From DATMNI01 sp035570275 (GTDB lineage: Bacteria > Acidobacteriota > Terriglobia > Bryobacterales > Bryobacteraceae): 30,516 bases of DNA. Below are positions 16,295-25,661 of the stretch, in pieces (position 1 is the stretch's first letter; each line of letters opens with the position of its first letter). Below the pieces are notes generated by a model. The model was not told where the DNA came from and did no database searches. It was given only the letters and a program-made list of their open reading frames with translations. A program made the translations under genes and the position numbers. The stretch is from positions 1-30,516 of the forward strand of contig DATMNI010000347.1 of the NCBI GenBank assembly GCA_035570275.1, read 5' to 3'.

Positions 16295-16960
16295 ATGGAC
16301 AAAGAGAAAGTTCGTACCAGCATTGAAGAAATCGGGGTCATACCCGCCCTGCGGATGTTTTCGGCCGAGGATGCCCGGTTCGCCGCGGATGCGGTGGCCG
16401 GCGCGGGCATTCCTATCGTAGAAGTCACCATGACGGTGCCGGGCGCTCTCGAAGTGATTGCCGATCTGGTGCGGCATAACTCTAACTTCATCGTTGGAGC
16501 GGGCACGATATTCGATCTCGACACCGCCCGCCGCTGTCTGGACGCCGGAGCCAGTTTCCTGACCAGCACCGGACTGGATCTGGGCGTGGTGGAGTTTGCG
16601 GTCGCCAAGGGTGTTGTGGTGCTGCCGGGCGCCCTGACGCCAAGCGAGGTGATGGCGGCGTGGAAAGCGGGGGCGGACTTCGTGAAGATCTTCCCCTGTT
16701 CGCAGGTCGGCGGTCCCGCCTACATCAAGGCTCTGAAGGCCCCATTCCGGCATGTGCCGCTGATTGCCGCGGGAGGGGTGAACCAGCAAACGGCCGTGGA
16801 CTTCATCCGGGCGGGGGCGGTGGCGTTGGGCATCGGCAAGGACCTGATACCGCAAGATGCCATCACGCGCCGGCAGTCGCACCGCATCCAGGAATTGGCC
16901 TACCGGTATTTGACCATGGTAAGAACGGCACGCGGTGTTCAGGCGGGGCAGGAAGCGTAA
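16295..16960 (+). CDS. eda: KDPG/KHG aldolase (2-keto-3-deoxy-6-phosphogluconate aldolase family)
   Basis: 221 residues, normal length. It cleaves 2-keto-3-deoxy-6-phosphogluconate (or 4-hydroxy-2-oxoglutarate) to pyruvate and an aldehyde in the Entner-Doudoroff route. Glu43 in PIVEVTMTVPG is the proton carrier and Lys131 in ADFVKIFPCSQVGG the Schiff-base lysine. FIVGAGTIFD and PLIAAGGVN complete the barrel. In E. coli a TLRT sequence follows the Glu; here it is TMTV, so the phosphate-contacting Arg is a Thr and the substrate may differ from KDPG. ATG 16295 follows GTTGGAGCC. The TAA stop is the first unit of an 11-bp tandem array. Confidence 0.9.
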   Translation: MDKEKVRTSIEEIGVIPALRMFSAEDARFAADAVAGAGIPIVEVTMTVPGALEVIADLVRHNSNFIVGAGTIFDLDTARRCLDAGASFLTSTGLDLGVVEFAVAKGVVVLPGALTPSEVMAAWKAGADFVKIFPCSQVGGPAYIKALKAPFRHVPLIAAGGVNQQTAVDFIRAGAVALGIGKDLIPQDAITRRQSHRIQELAYRYLTMVRTARGVQAGQEA

Positions 16961-16990
16961 CTGCTCTTTAACTGCTCTTTAACTGCTCTT
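16958..16990. repeat. 11-bp perfect tandem array across two convergent stops
   Basis: TAACTGCTCTT three times without a gap. The first unit contains the stop of eda and the last unit overlaps the stop of the minus-strand gene at 16989. Confidence 0.95.
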
Positions 16991-17689
16991 ATGCATTGCG
17001 CCCCTGGATGGCCTGGATGATTTCCAGCCCGTGGCCCGCGCCCGCCCGGAACAATACCGGCCGCAATAGGGGCAATTGCCCTTCGTCGGCGCCTGCCGAC
17101 ACCGGGAATACCGAGGGGTGGATCAGATTGGCGCAAACCTTGCTCATGTTGGCATATTCGTCTGCCAGGCCGGCCTCCGCCGAAAGATAGCGAACGGACA
17201 GGGCCCGCTGGGGAGCGGCGGCTTCTTCTTGTGCCTTCCGCTCCACCAGCGAATTCAGCACGGCGGTGATGGCGGGCGTCACCAAGGCCGGGTCGTTGCG
17301 CGCGGCCCAGGTTTGAAACGCATCGAAGATCTCGATACCGCCGGCCAGTCGCTCCCCGGCGTATCGCCGCGCGTTGGCCTCCGAGCTCAGGACGTACTGC
17401 GTCTGGATGTTCAGTTCGAGCAGATTCCGGCAGGCCCAGGCCACCAGCGGCGTGGATTCCCGAAGCCCGGTCCGCAGGTGCCGGTATTCCCGGAACGTCG
17501 CGTCCAGCAGGCCGGCCAGCAAATCGCGAAACCAGCCGTCGCCCGTATCGCGCAGCCCGATCTCGCGCAGCGGCGGCTCGCACTGCCCGATCTGGCGCCG
17601 CGGCGTCTCGCAATGCCGGATCCGGAGACTCATGGCCCGCGCTTCGGCAAAGGCATCGTCCAGCAGTTCCAGGTCGGCATCCGTGATTT

Positions 17690-17696
<7 letters not shown>
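16989..17696 (-). CDS. Hypothetical protein co-encoded with serine ammonia-lyase
   Basis: 235 residues if translation starts at GTG 17696, which overlaps the end of the serine ammonia-lyase gene by 7 bases. No signal peptide or membrane segment; helix-rich. Readable pieces are GLREST-LVAWACRNLLELNIQ, YAGERLAGGIEIFDAFQTWA and LADEYANMSKVCANLIHPSV, a conserved-looking Arg/Glu/His helical bundle. I do not recognise the family with certainty. Residues about 30-50 hold a degenerate peptide repeat (RHCETPRRQIGQCEPPLREIG). The reading frame upstream of 17696 is only the lyase gene in another phase. The overlap suggests co-translation. Confidence 0.7.
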
Positions 17697-19105
<1,409 letters not shown>

Positions 19106-19110
19106 AGTGG

Positions 19111-19130
19111 CACGGGCATTCCTGCCGGTG
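19111..19130. repeat. REP-like palindrome directly upstream of sdaA
   Basis: CACGGGCA-TTCC-TGCCGGTG, one mismatch in an 8-bp stem, 5 bases before the GTG start of sdaA. Followed (19133-19195) by degenerate TGTC-GGATC repeats. Confidence 0.6.
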
Positions 19131-19184
19131 TGTCTTGGATCTGTCTGTCCCGGATCCCCGTGTCGTGGATCGGTGTGTCCGGGA

Positions 19185-19391
19185 TCAGATGTCCCGTCCG
19201 AAATCCAGGTAGCCGATACCCTGCAGCTTGTGGCCGGCCTCCTCTTCCGAGACCGGCGTAGCGGCCCTTTCCAATTCTTTTTCGATCACGTGCTGTACAA
19301 ATTCCAGGGGTGAGCTATAGCCGGCGGCTTCGGAATGCCGCTTGATTCTGGACCACAAATCCTGGTCAAATTCGACGGCCGGTTTTGACAT
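19185..19391 (-). CDS. Small ribbon-helix-helix-like protein, paralogue B
   Basis: 68 residues. VEFDQDLWSRIKRHSEAAGYSSPLEFVQHVIEKELER is the strand-helix-helix pattern of CopG-type DNA-binding proteins; the tail SEEEAGHKLQGIGYLD is shared with the gene before it. Strong AGGAGG 6 bases before ATG, immediately after the TAG of that gene, so the two are one operon. Possibly an antitoxin-like regulator; no partner toxin of its own is visible. Confidence 0.8.
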   Translation of the reverse strand: MSKPAVEFDQDLWSRIKRHSEAAGYSSPLEFVQHVIEKELERAATPVSEEEAGHKLQGIGYLDFGRDI

Positions 19392-19400
19392 CCATTCCTC

Positions 19401-19592
19401 CTAGTCCAGATAACCCAGGCCCTGCAACTTCTTGGCGATTTCTTCATCGGAGACGGCGCCCTCCAGTTTGGCAAGTTCGCGCTCCAGAACATGCTCGACG
19501 AATTCCTGCGGCGAGCTGTAGCCGCCGGCGTCGGCCACCTTCTTGATGCGCGCCAGCAGTTCTTTATTCAGTTTGATGGACGGTCCCAACAT
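19401..19592 (-). CDS. Small ribbon-helix-helix-like protein, paralogue A
   Basis: 63 residues from ATG 19592 (MLGPSIKLNKELLARIKKV). The core GGYSSPQEFVEHVLERELAK and the end SDEEIAKKLQGLGYLD match the next gene closely, so the two arose by tandem duplication. Starts 5 bases after the stop of the truncated PIN gene. The longer frame upstream (from 19634) lies in the PIN gene and is not likely used. Confidence 0.8.
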   Translation of the reverse strand: MLGPSIKLNKELLARIKKVADAGGYSSPQEFVEHVLERELAKLEGAVSDEEIAKKLQGLGYLD

Positions 19593-19597
19593 AATCT

Positions 19598-19921
19598 CTA
19601 TTCTACAGGAGCAGGCCGGCCACTTCTTGAGCACCAGCGCCGCGACCAGCGCCAGCGAGCCGGCGCATCCGGAGTATCGGGCAGGAGCAAGAACATGGAC
19701 TTGATCCGTTCCAGTTCGGCAGCCGCCGCGGAAGTGGTCAATCCCAAGCCGTTAGGCTCGATCGACCGGGTCGGGACAGCCCAGAGCTCGATCAGGCTCT
19801 GCGGAAAGATCACCAGATCTCTGCCCTGTTGGGGAAGACGTTGAATTGCGCCATCGGCGAGAGGAAACAGCGCATGATGTGGCTGTAAGGTCCGGATCAA
19901 GATATTCGTGTCAATAAGCAC
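19598..19921 (-). pseudogene. vapC: Truncated PIN-domain (VapC-type) toxin
   Basis: 107 residues from GTG 19921. The first 85 are a normal PIN start: LIDTNILIRTL with Asp4, then VIFPQSLIELWAVPTRSIEPNGLGL with Glu45, and AAAELERIKSMFLLLPDTPD. Beyond this the sequence (APARWRWSRRWCSRSG) has nothing in common with PIN domains. The part that should carry the two later acidic residues (in the HDARLVA and FN-DDF regions) is missing; family members have ~135 residues. A deletion joined the gene to unrelated DNA. With half of the metal site gone it should not be an active nuclease. It begins 10 bases after the antitoxin stop. Confidence 0.75.
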
Positions 19922-19931
19922 GTCGGATTTC

Positions 19932-20195
19932 TTAAGTCCGGTCAGGGTAAATACTGTCGCGGCTTATGGCCTCGGCGGAAAGCAACGGTGTCGTCCGGTC
20001 GTGACCCTCGGCCCACGCATGGAACCGTCGGGCCCATTCCTTGGGGTCGGTTTTCTGTAGGTGAGCGATGGATTTGGGGGGCGCGACCTGTTCGCTGAGT
20101 TCTATCAACCACTGTTCAAGACTCATCCCCCGAGCCTTGGCCCACGTAGTGAGCGCGGCTTCTCGTTCTGGCGAAAGATCAAGCGTCACAGCCAT
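19932..20195 (-). CDS. Antitoxin of the truncated PIN toxin
   Basis: 87 residues from ATG 20195 (MAVTLDLSPEREAALT). TLDLSPEREAALTTWAKARGMSLEQWLIELSEQVAPP is a ribbon-helix-helix pattern; the tail FHAWAEGHDRTTPLLSAEAISRDSIYPDR is typical of VapB-like antitoxins that pair with PIN toxins, with TTPLLS-AI-RDSIY being the toxin-contacting region. CAGGAA is a fair ribosome site. This antitoxin is intact although its toxin is broken. Confidence 0.85.
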   Translation of the reverse strand: MAVTLDLSPEREAALTTWAKARGMSLEQWLIELSEQVAPPKSIAHLQKTDPKEWARRFHAWAEGHDRTTPLLSAEAISRDSIYPDRT

Positions 20196-20495
20196 AGTCA
20201 ATTCCTGGCTCTCTCTTTTCAGCGTATAGCATATCGAGCTGACTGTCACGGCTGGCACTGTGCCCCGGCGAAACCGCATCCGCTCTCACGCGTTTGAATT
20301 GACGCCCTCAAAGCCATCAGGTACGGTGGAGGCACAGACCTGACCATCCAGATTGCCGACCAACGCACCACGGTGCAAAACCGACCCTTTGGAATACGGC
20401 GGGGGCAGGACTCTAGTCGAGCTGTCTCTGGCCTTCGATTCGGCCGGTGAACGCCGCTCGATGTAGCGCCTCAGCTAATGGCTACCGTCGCCGCT
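20196..20495. other. Intergenic region, nothing recognised
   Basis: 300 bases upstream of the antitoxin operon and downstream of the SMP-30-like gene. Apart from the likely antitoxin promoter area near 20215-20250 (TATAGCATATC is weakly palindromic), I see no gene, repeat or terminator. Confidence 0.5.
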
Positions 20496-21479
20496 CTACC
20501 AGTTCACCAGCGGCGGCGCTTCGGGCATCGTCTCAAAGGCCGTATCCGCGCAAAACATGGTCCCAGCCTCGCCCGCGATGGCTCGAATCTCCGGCGGCAT
20601 GCCTTCGGTAGCCGTGGTGAAAATCAGCCGCACCTGGCCGTCCAAGCGGACAAACTCCGGGCAAGTCACGCGCGGCGAGCCGGGGAAGAGCCACTCTGTG
20701 AGTACGGCGCCATCTGCCAGACGGATCTCCTGCGCCAGGCCTGTGTCCACGGCCTCGGGATTATAGAACGCTACCACGATGCTCTCGCCCGAGGGCGTGG
20801 GCCGCAAGCCGTCCGGGAACGCCGGTAGAGCGCTCGGCGCCACCACCAGCGACGGCTCCAGCGCGCGCCCGAAGCCCTTGCCGCCGAAGGTAGGGCCGCA
20901 ATCCAGCCGGTAACGTGTAATCGTCTTGGGTTGGGAATCGATTTCGATCAGGACCGCGCCATCCGCCTCCCGCACAAAATATTTGCCATTGGAACAAATC
21001 TCGCCAGTCACCAATTGAGTCAGTTTCTTAGACTCGGCGTCCAGGTGATACAGCGACGCGATCGGCTCGCGGAATTCCAGGTGCTTGGTGCCGAAAAGCA
21101 ATCCGCCGGGGATGGCGATGCCGTCGTTGATGATGACCCGTTCGTCGTCCCGCAGGGTGACTCCAGTCTCCACCAGGCGGGCGGACACCAGATCAAACAG
21201 CACCAGCCGGCGTTCCAAGCCAATCAGCAGAACGCCCGGCCTGTCCGTCTCCACGAAGAAGCCCGGCCTGCCCGGCAAAGGAGAATTGGTGTTCTGTCCG
21301 GTGGTCAGATTCAGAAGGTTGATGCTTCCCACGGGCGCGGCGGCCGCGTGCTGAATGTTCACCCAGCCCAACACCGGCGCCCGGCCAGGCAGGTTTCGCA
21401 GCATCCGGGGACATTCCGGAAGGAAGCGAAGCTCTTCGTTATCGGGACGGTAAATCGGCCGGGCAACAAACCGCTGCAT
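20496..21479 (-). CDS. SMP-30/gluconolactonase/LRE-like beta-propeller protein
   Basis: 327 residues from ATG 21479 (MQRFVARPIYRP). Family pieces in order: ELRFLPECPRML, LGWVNIQHAAAAPVGSINLL, DDERVIINDGIAIPGGLLFG, EPIASLYHLDAESKKLTQLV, EICSNGKYFVREADG, PDGLRPTPSGESIVVAFYNP, EWLFPGSPRVTCPEF. The Glu near the start and Asn-Asp in INDG, Asn in CSNG and Asp in FPDG fit the divalent-metal ligands of the propeller. Members are lactonases acting on sugar lactones; no signal peptide, so cytoplasmic. It may serve the same sugar-acid catabolism as the enolase-superfamily and KDPG aldolase genes. The frame upstream of 21479 crosses intron debris and is not used. Confidence 0.85.
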   Translation of the reverse strand: MQRFVARPIYRPDNEELRFLPECPRMLRNLPGRAPVLGWVNIQHAAAAPVGSINLLNLTTGQNTNSPLPGRPGFFVETDRPGVLLIGLERRLVLFDLVSARLVETGVTLRDDERVIINDGIAIPGGLLFGTKHLEFREPIASLYHLDAESKKLTQLVTGEICSNGKYFVREADGAVLIEIDSQPKTITRYRLDCGPTFGGKGFGRALEPSLVVAPSALPAFPDGLRPTPSGESIVVAFYNPEAVDTGLAQEIRLADGAVLTEWLFPGSPRVTCPEFVRLDGQVRLIFTTATEGMPPEIRAIAGEAGTMFCADTAFETMPEAPPLVNW

Positions 21480-21538
21480 GTCAGGTCTCGCCGTGTCTGG
21501 TCGAGCTATAGCTATGATGGCAGACTTACGCCAAATCG

Positions 21539-21566
21539 GGATAGGGGGAAGCCGCGCGGCTCCTCC
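21539..21566. repeat. 28-bp hairpin motif, copy 2
   Basis: Differs by one base from 8541-8568. Here too it lies at the 3' end of group II intron debris on the minus strand. Confidence 0.75.
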
Positions 21567-21606
21567 GCCGAGCAGGCCCGGGGAATTGCACCCCGAACCT
21601 CTCACA

Positions 21607-21640
21607 GGACCGGACGTAAGCCTCTCGACTTATCCGGCTC
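21607..21640 (-). ncRNA. Group II intron domain V (34 nt)
   Basis: Minus-strand RNA folds as 8-bp basal helix (GAGCCGGA with TCCGGTCC, AGC triad at positions 2-4), a two-base CG bulge, a 6-bp upper helix (TAAGTC with GGCTTA) and a GAGA GNRA tetraloop: the exact shape of domain V. One A-C mismatch at position 2 of the basal helix. Confidence 0.85.
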
Positions 21641-21954
21641 GCGTAGCCTGCGCCGGGTTCACTCCTCAAGGCCCTACCAAGCCAACCCTTTCAGATACTG
21701 GGCCAGTTCTTCGGCCGTCCGTTCGATGCTTACACCCTGGTCCGGCTCGTCATTTCCCGAACCCGCTCCTTGAATCGCAGAACCGCTTTCGGCGCGATCC
21801 GCCGCTTTGGCTCGCGATTACTGGTGAAAGCCGAGGCCCAGAAACTTGCGCTCCCATGGTCGTGCTACCGCCTCTTCTGCTGGTTCACCTTGTGCGTTGC
21901 CGGCTCGCGGTGCATCATGGCGCGCCACCGGGTCCGCGGGAAAAACAAAAGCCA

Positions 21955-21974
21955 CACAGCCAGGAATGGCCGTG
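21955..21974. repeat. REP-like palindrome touching the permease stop
   Basis: CACAGCCA-GGAA-TGGCCGTG. The minus-strand TAA of the permease gene follows at once on the right. The 15 bases GCGCCAGTAACACGG are identical to those at the stop of the gene at 1554. Confidence 0.75.
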
Positions 21975-24455
21975 TTACTGGCGCAACGCTTCCATCGGGT
22001 CGATACGCGTAGCACGCCTGGCGGGAATGTAGCATGCCGCGGCGCCCGCCAATAACAAGGCGGCGGCGACCACGGCAAAGGTGGGCAGGTCGGTCGGCTT
22101 TACACCGTATAGAAGTTTCTGCATCAGGCGGGTGGTCCACCAGGAGGCCATCACGCCGGCCATCAGGCCGCACCCCACCAGCGACAGGCCCTCCCCCATG
22201 ACCTGCGCCAACACCTGCGCGCCGCGCGCGCCCAACGCGATGCGCACGCCGATGTCGCGGGTACGCTGCATCACCATGTGGGAGAGTAAGCCGTACAGCC
22301 CGATGGAAGCCAGCAGCAACGCCAGGCCGGCAAACGCACCCAGCAGCCACAACTGAATGCGCTGGGTAGAGAGTTCCCGGTCCACAAGGTCTTGCAGCAA
22401 TTGCACGTCGGCCACCGGCTGATTGCGGTCCACCGCCCAGACGGCCGCACGCAGCGCCGCGGCGTAGCGCAAGGGGTCTGCCGAAGCGCTGTCGCTCTGA
22501 ATGCGAACGGCCAGATCGCGCGGCGTGAAGAAGCCTTGCGGACCTACGGGTTGCGCACACGGGAAGTACATTTCAGGGCGGCCGGCCACGTCAAGGCCTG
22601 CCTGGCGCATATCGGCCACGATCCCCACTATCGTGACCCACGGACTCCGATCGCCATTGAAACGGAACCGGTGGCCCAGTGCGTGCTGCCGATTGACAGA
22701 CGACAAAGCCCGATCGCTTGTCCCACCGCTTACCGGCCAATGGCGTGAGGCCATCGCCTGGTTGACGATGGCTACCGGCATGGACTCGGCGCCATCCTGA
22801 GCGGTGAAAAAGCGGCCGGCGACCAGGCGCGCGCCGATGGTCTGCAGGTAGTCCTGGCTGACGGCGCGGCGATTGGCATCGTTGGGGCGGCCGGGATCGG
22901 GGTCCGGCGCGCCTTCCACCAGGAATCCGCTGGTGCCGCCGCGGTTGGTGAGCGGAAGAAATGTGGTGTAGCCTGCCGACACCACGCCGGGCAGCGCCTG
23001 CACGCGGTCGAGCACCGCCTGGTAGAACGCGGCACGGGCGGCGAATGTGCGGTAAGGCGACTGCGCGGTCCCGGGCAAGGCGGTGCGCGCCGTGAGGACA
23101 CCTTCGGGGCGGAAGCCCAGGTCTTGATGGGCCAGGCGCCAGACCGTCTGCGCCATGAGGCCGGCGCCTACCGAGAGAACCACAGCCAAGGCGACCTGCA
23201 TTACGATGAGGAAACGCCGGAGCGTAGCACGGCCGGCGATGGCGGCGCGCCCGCCTTGTTGCAAGACGGCGGAAAGGTCAACCCGCGACATGGAGAGCGC
23301 GGGCAGGCTGCCGGACAGAACGGCCGAGGCCAGCGAGATCAGCGTGGCGAAGGCCGCCAGGCGCAGGTCGATACGCGGCTGTGCCCAGCCGGTGAGGGCC
23401 TCGGGCACCAAGCCGGCAACCAGCGGCACGGTCCACACGGCGAACAGAACGCCCGCGAGGCCACCCGACACCGCGATGACCAGGCTTTCCACCACACCCT
23501 GGCGGACCAGGCGGAGACGCGTGGCGCCCAGCGCGGCGCGCACCGCCATTTCACGCTGCCGGCCGGCCGCGCGCGCCAGCAAGAGTCCGGCGAGGTTCGA
23601 ACAGGCAATCAGCAGCACGCACGCCACACCGCCGGCCAGCACCCACAGACCCAACTGGAGTTTGCCGAGCAGTTCCTCTTGCAACCCCACCACCACCGCG
23701 CCCAGCTTCGCATTGGTGGCCGGATACTCGCCGGCCAGTTGGGCGGCGATGGCCGACATGTCGCGCTGGGCATCGGCGATGGCGATGCGCGGCTTCAGCC
23801 GGGCGAAGACTTGCAACCAATGGTTGCCGCGCTGTGCCAGTTGGGCGCTGGAAAAGGCGATCGGCATCCAAACGTCGCTGCGGTCTGGAAAGGCAAAGCC
23901 CCGCGGCATCACGCCGATGATGCGGCGCGGCACGCTATCCAGCAACAGGTCGCGGCCCACCACCGCGGGGCTGGCGCCGTACCGCCGTTGCCACAAGGCA
24001 TAGCTGACGAGAACCACCTGGGCCGCGCCGGGTTGGTCTTCCTCGGGCAGGATGCCGCGGCCCAGAATGGGAGCGACGCCCAGCAGCGGGAAGAGACTTG
24101 CGGTGACCACGTTACCCTCCACCTGCTGCGGCGGCCCGTCGCCGGTGATGGCGTAGATGGAGGAGCCGAGCGCGGCCATACCGGTGAAGACGTGGTTGCG
24201 CAGTTGCCAATCGGCGAAATTGGCGGGCGCCGGGGTGTCGCGCGGGAAGCCAATGTTGGAGCCATCCTCCCAGACCTGGACCAGGCGGGATGGGTCGGCC
24301 AGCGGCAGGGGACGGAGGAGCATGGCGTCCACCAGGCTGAAGATGGCGACATTGGCGCCGATGCCCAGGCCGAGCGCGAGCACCACCGCGGCGGTGAAGC
24401 CCGGGCTTTTGCGCAGCCCGCGCAGGGAGAAGCGGAGGTCTTCGGGGAGCATCAT
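21975..24455 (-). CDS. ADOP-type ABC transporter permease (MacB/FtsX family, duplicated)
   Basis: 826 residues from ATG 24455 (a GTG at 24473 in the same frame overlaps the stop of the gene before it and is possible). Start MMLPEDLRFSLRGLRKSPGF, then the first membrane helix VVLALGLGIGANVAIFSLVDAMLLRPLPL. A MacB-like periplasmic core follows (GRGILPEEDQPGAAQVVLVSYALWQRRYG, IIGVMPRGFAFPD). Then FtsX helices with the REMAVRAALGATRLRLVRQ motif, a second periplasmic core, and the last FtsX domain (RTRDIGVRIALGARGAQVL, ending ARRATRIDPMEALRQ). This duplicated architecture is the acidobacterial orphan permease; the ATPase is encoded elsewhere. Likely exports small molecules or acts in envelope stress. 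Confidence 0.95.
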   Translation of the reverse strand: MMLPEDLRFSLRGLRKSPGFTAAVVLALGLGIGANVAIFSLVDAMLLRPLPLADPSRLVQVWEDGSNIGFPRDTPAPANFADWQLRNHVFTGMAALGSSIYAITGDGPPQQVEGNVVTASLFPLLGVAPILGRGILPEEDQPGAAQVVLVSYALWQRRYGASPAVVGRDLLLDSVPRRIIGVMPRGFAFPDRSDVWMPIAFSSAQLAQRGNHWLQVFARLKPRIAIADAQRDMSAIAAQLAGEYPATNAKLGAVVVGLQEELLGKLQLGLWVLAGGVACVLLIACSNLAGLLLARAAGRQREMAVRAALGATRLRLVRQGVVESLVIAVSGGLAGVLFAVWTVPLVAGLVPEALTGWAQPRIDLRLAAFATLISLASAVLSGSLPALSMSRVDLSAVLQQGGRAAIAGRATLRRFLIVMQVALAVVLSVGAGLMAQTVWRLAHQDLGFRPEGVLTARTALPGTAQSPYRTFAARAAFYQAVLDRVQALPGVVSAGYTTFLPLTNRGGTSGFLVEGAPDPDPGRPNDANRRAVSQDYLQTIGARLVAGRFFTAQDGAESMPVAIVNQAMASRHWPVSGGTSDRALSSVNRQHALGHRFRFNGDRSPWVTIVGIVADMRQAGLDVAGRPEMYFPCAQPVGPQGFFTPRDLAVRIQSDSASADPLRYAAALRAAVWAVDRNQPVADVQLLQDLVDRELSTQRIQLWLLGAFAGLALLLASIGLYGLLSHMVMQRTRDIGVRIALGARGAQVLAQVMGEGLSLVGCGLMAGVMASWWTTRLMQKLLYGVKPTDLPTFAVVAAALLLAGAAACYIPARRATRIDPMEALRQ

Positions 24456-24465
24456 AACGAGTCGT

Positions 24466-25206
24466 TCAGGCACGCGGAATGCCAGCGGATTTTGGGCGTA
24501 AGGCCTGTAGGATCAGCGTCGGGCGGAGGCGCAAGGGCGGCGCGGCTGTCCGGTCATGGGACGGGGGATTAGAAACAGATGCCGGTGGGAGGATGCCGTT
24601 GGCCGGTGGCGGCTGGCTGGCGATCGGCTCAGTCTCGGGGGCTGGAGGCTGGGTTTGCGGAACGAAGCCAATTCGGTCCGGAGGCGCTGGTGGCACGGCA
24701 GTTACATCGAGCGGCGGGGCCGGGGGTTGGGGTTGCGGGGCAGGCTGGGCGCGGCGTTCGGCCTGGATACGCTGGAATTCCTTGAAGGCCTGGATTTGCC
24801 CACGGCGGGTGTCGTTGATGCGGCGCTGGAGGCGGCTCTGGTCGACGGAACTGTCCTTGAAGGCTCTACCAGCCTGGTTGTCCTCTTTCTTGTAGGTGGC
24901 GTCTTCGATTTCGTAGTCGATGATTTCAGCATCGATTCGGAAGAGGCGGGTGAGGAGCCAGGAGTCGCGGATGATGTTGTCGAGGAGGGTGCGCTCGATG
25001 GCGGTTTGGGGCTGGTGGTCGTGGTAGAAAGTTTCGGCGAGTTGGGCCAGCGCCTCGGGGTCTTCGCCGATGATGATGGCGGAATCGGCATGGATGCCGG
25101 ACCTGATTGCGTTCATTCTGGAGACGGCCTTGCCCTCGACAGAGGTTGGGCCAGTGGACTTAGCCGCATTGCGGCGATTAGCTTCGATTTGACGTTGGGT
25201 GGACAT
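24466..25206 (-). CDS. Acidobacterial conserved hypothetical protein with Pro-rich tail
   Basis: 246 residues. Starts MSTQRQIEANRRNAAKSTGPTS-EGKAVSRMNAIRSGIHA, a well conserved opening in many acidobacterial and planctomycete proteins of unknown function. A helical part follows (ALAQLAETFYHDHQPQTAIERTLLDNIIRDSWLLTRLFRI). The last ~90 residues are low complexity, Pro/Gln-rich. A strong GGAGG 5 bases before ATG supports the start. Stop overlaps the alternative GTG start of the permease. The ANRxNAxxSTGP opening hints at nucleic-acid binding, but this is a guess. Confidence 0.82.
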   Translation of the reverse strand: MSTQRQIEANRRNAAKSTGPTSVEGKAVSRMNAIRSGIHADSAIIIGEDPEALAQLAETFYHDHQPQTAIERTLLDNIIRDSWLLTRLFRIDAEIIDYEIEDATYKKEDNQAGRAFKDSSVDQSRLQRRINDTRRGQIQAFKEFQRIQAERRAQPAPQPQPPAPPLDVTAVPPAPPDRIGFVPQTQPPAPETEPIASQPPPANGILPPASVSNPPSHDRTAAPPLRLRPTLILQALRPKSAGIPRA

Positions 25207-25229
25207 GGGGCCTCCGTAAAAGCAAAAAG

Positions 25230-25249
25230 CACAGCCAAGAGTGGCTGTG
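25230..25249. repeat. REP-like perfect palindrome
   Basis: CACAGCCA-AGAG-TGGCTGTG, perfect 8-bp stem, just upstream of the gene starting at 25206. Same family as 1532, 19111 and 21955. Confidence 0.75.
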
Positions 25250-25661
25250 CCAAGCCCAGGGTATAACGACGACTTGGGGCTGGCGGGGGGTTGGGGCTGT
25301 AAGTGAGTGAGGGGATTGAGGCGATTGTTGGAGTTTTCGTGTGACCCGTTTACCGGCCAATCGGGAAAAGCGCCGGATCAGAAGGAGAACAATATCGAGG
25401 GCTGTGCCGCACTCTGGGGCCAGCGACTTCACCGCGGAGACGCTGGCCCGAGTGTTGGGCCATAATCCTGGGCGCACTCTTGAGCGCACGCGCTGGCTTG
25501 GCTGTAAGAATAAGCTCAGATTGGCGGCATATGCAGTCAAGCCGCCGCGAGCAGTATTCGAAGCGATCGGATAGTGAACGGACATAGACGGACATATACA
25601 GCGATTGCGGTTATATCGGGAATCTGTTCCACAGCGGATTGAGAGGTCGCGAAAAAAGCTC
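25250..25661. other. Intergenic region without a supported gene
   Basis: About 410 bases. Short reading frames exist on both strands (for example 25341-25574 plus) but have no ribosome site and Arg-rich random composition. One stretch (CTTCACCGCGGAGACGCTGG) recalls common acidobacterial repeat debris. No terminator or RNA gene seen. Confidence 0.45.

Larger units (their letters stand above)
21539..21891 (-). mobile_element. Group II intron relic: maturase C-terminus, domain V and domain VI-like stem
   Basis: Minus strand, in order. Maturase pieces in three frames: KVNQQKR, AVARPWERKFLGLGFH (21821-21868), NREPKRRIAPKAVLRFKERV (from 21819) and VSIERTAEELAQYLKGLAW (to 21674), then TRRRLRE. This is the order of the X domain of group II intron reverse transcriptases, broken by at least two frameshifts and a deletion. 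Then a canonical 34-nt domain V (21607-21640), and a 10-bp stem AGGTTCGGGG / CCCCGGGCCT. The reverse-transcriptase core and the 5' half are gone. It sits between the permease stop and the SMP-30-like gene. Confidence 0.85.

Noticed and set aside
23124..24572. 482-residue open frame on the plus strand
   Set aside because: Shadow of the ADOP permease, caused by high third-position GC.
25341..25574. 77-residue plus-strand frame
   Set aside because: Basic, random-looking composition and no ribosome site; not conserved in style.
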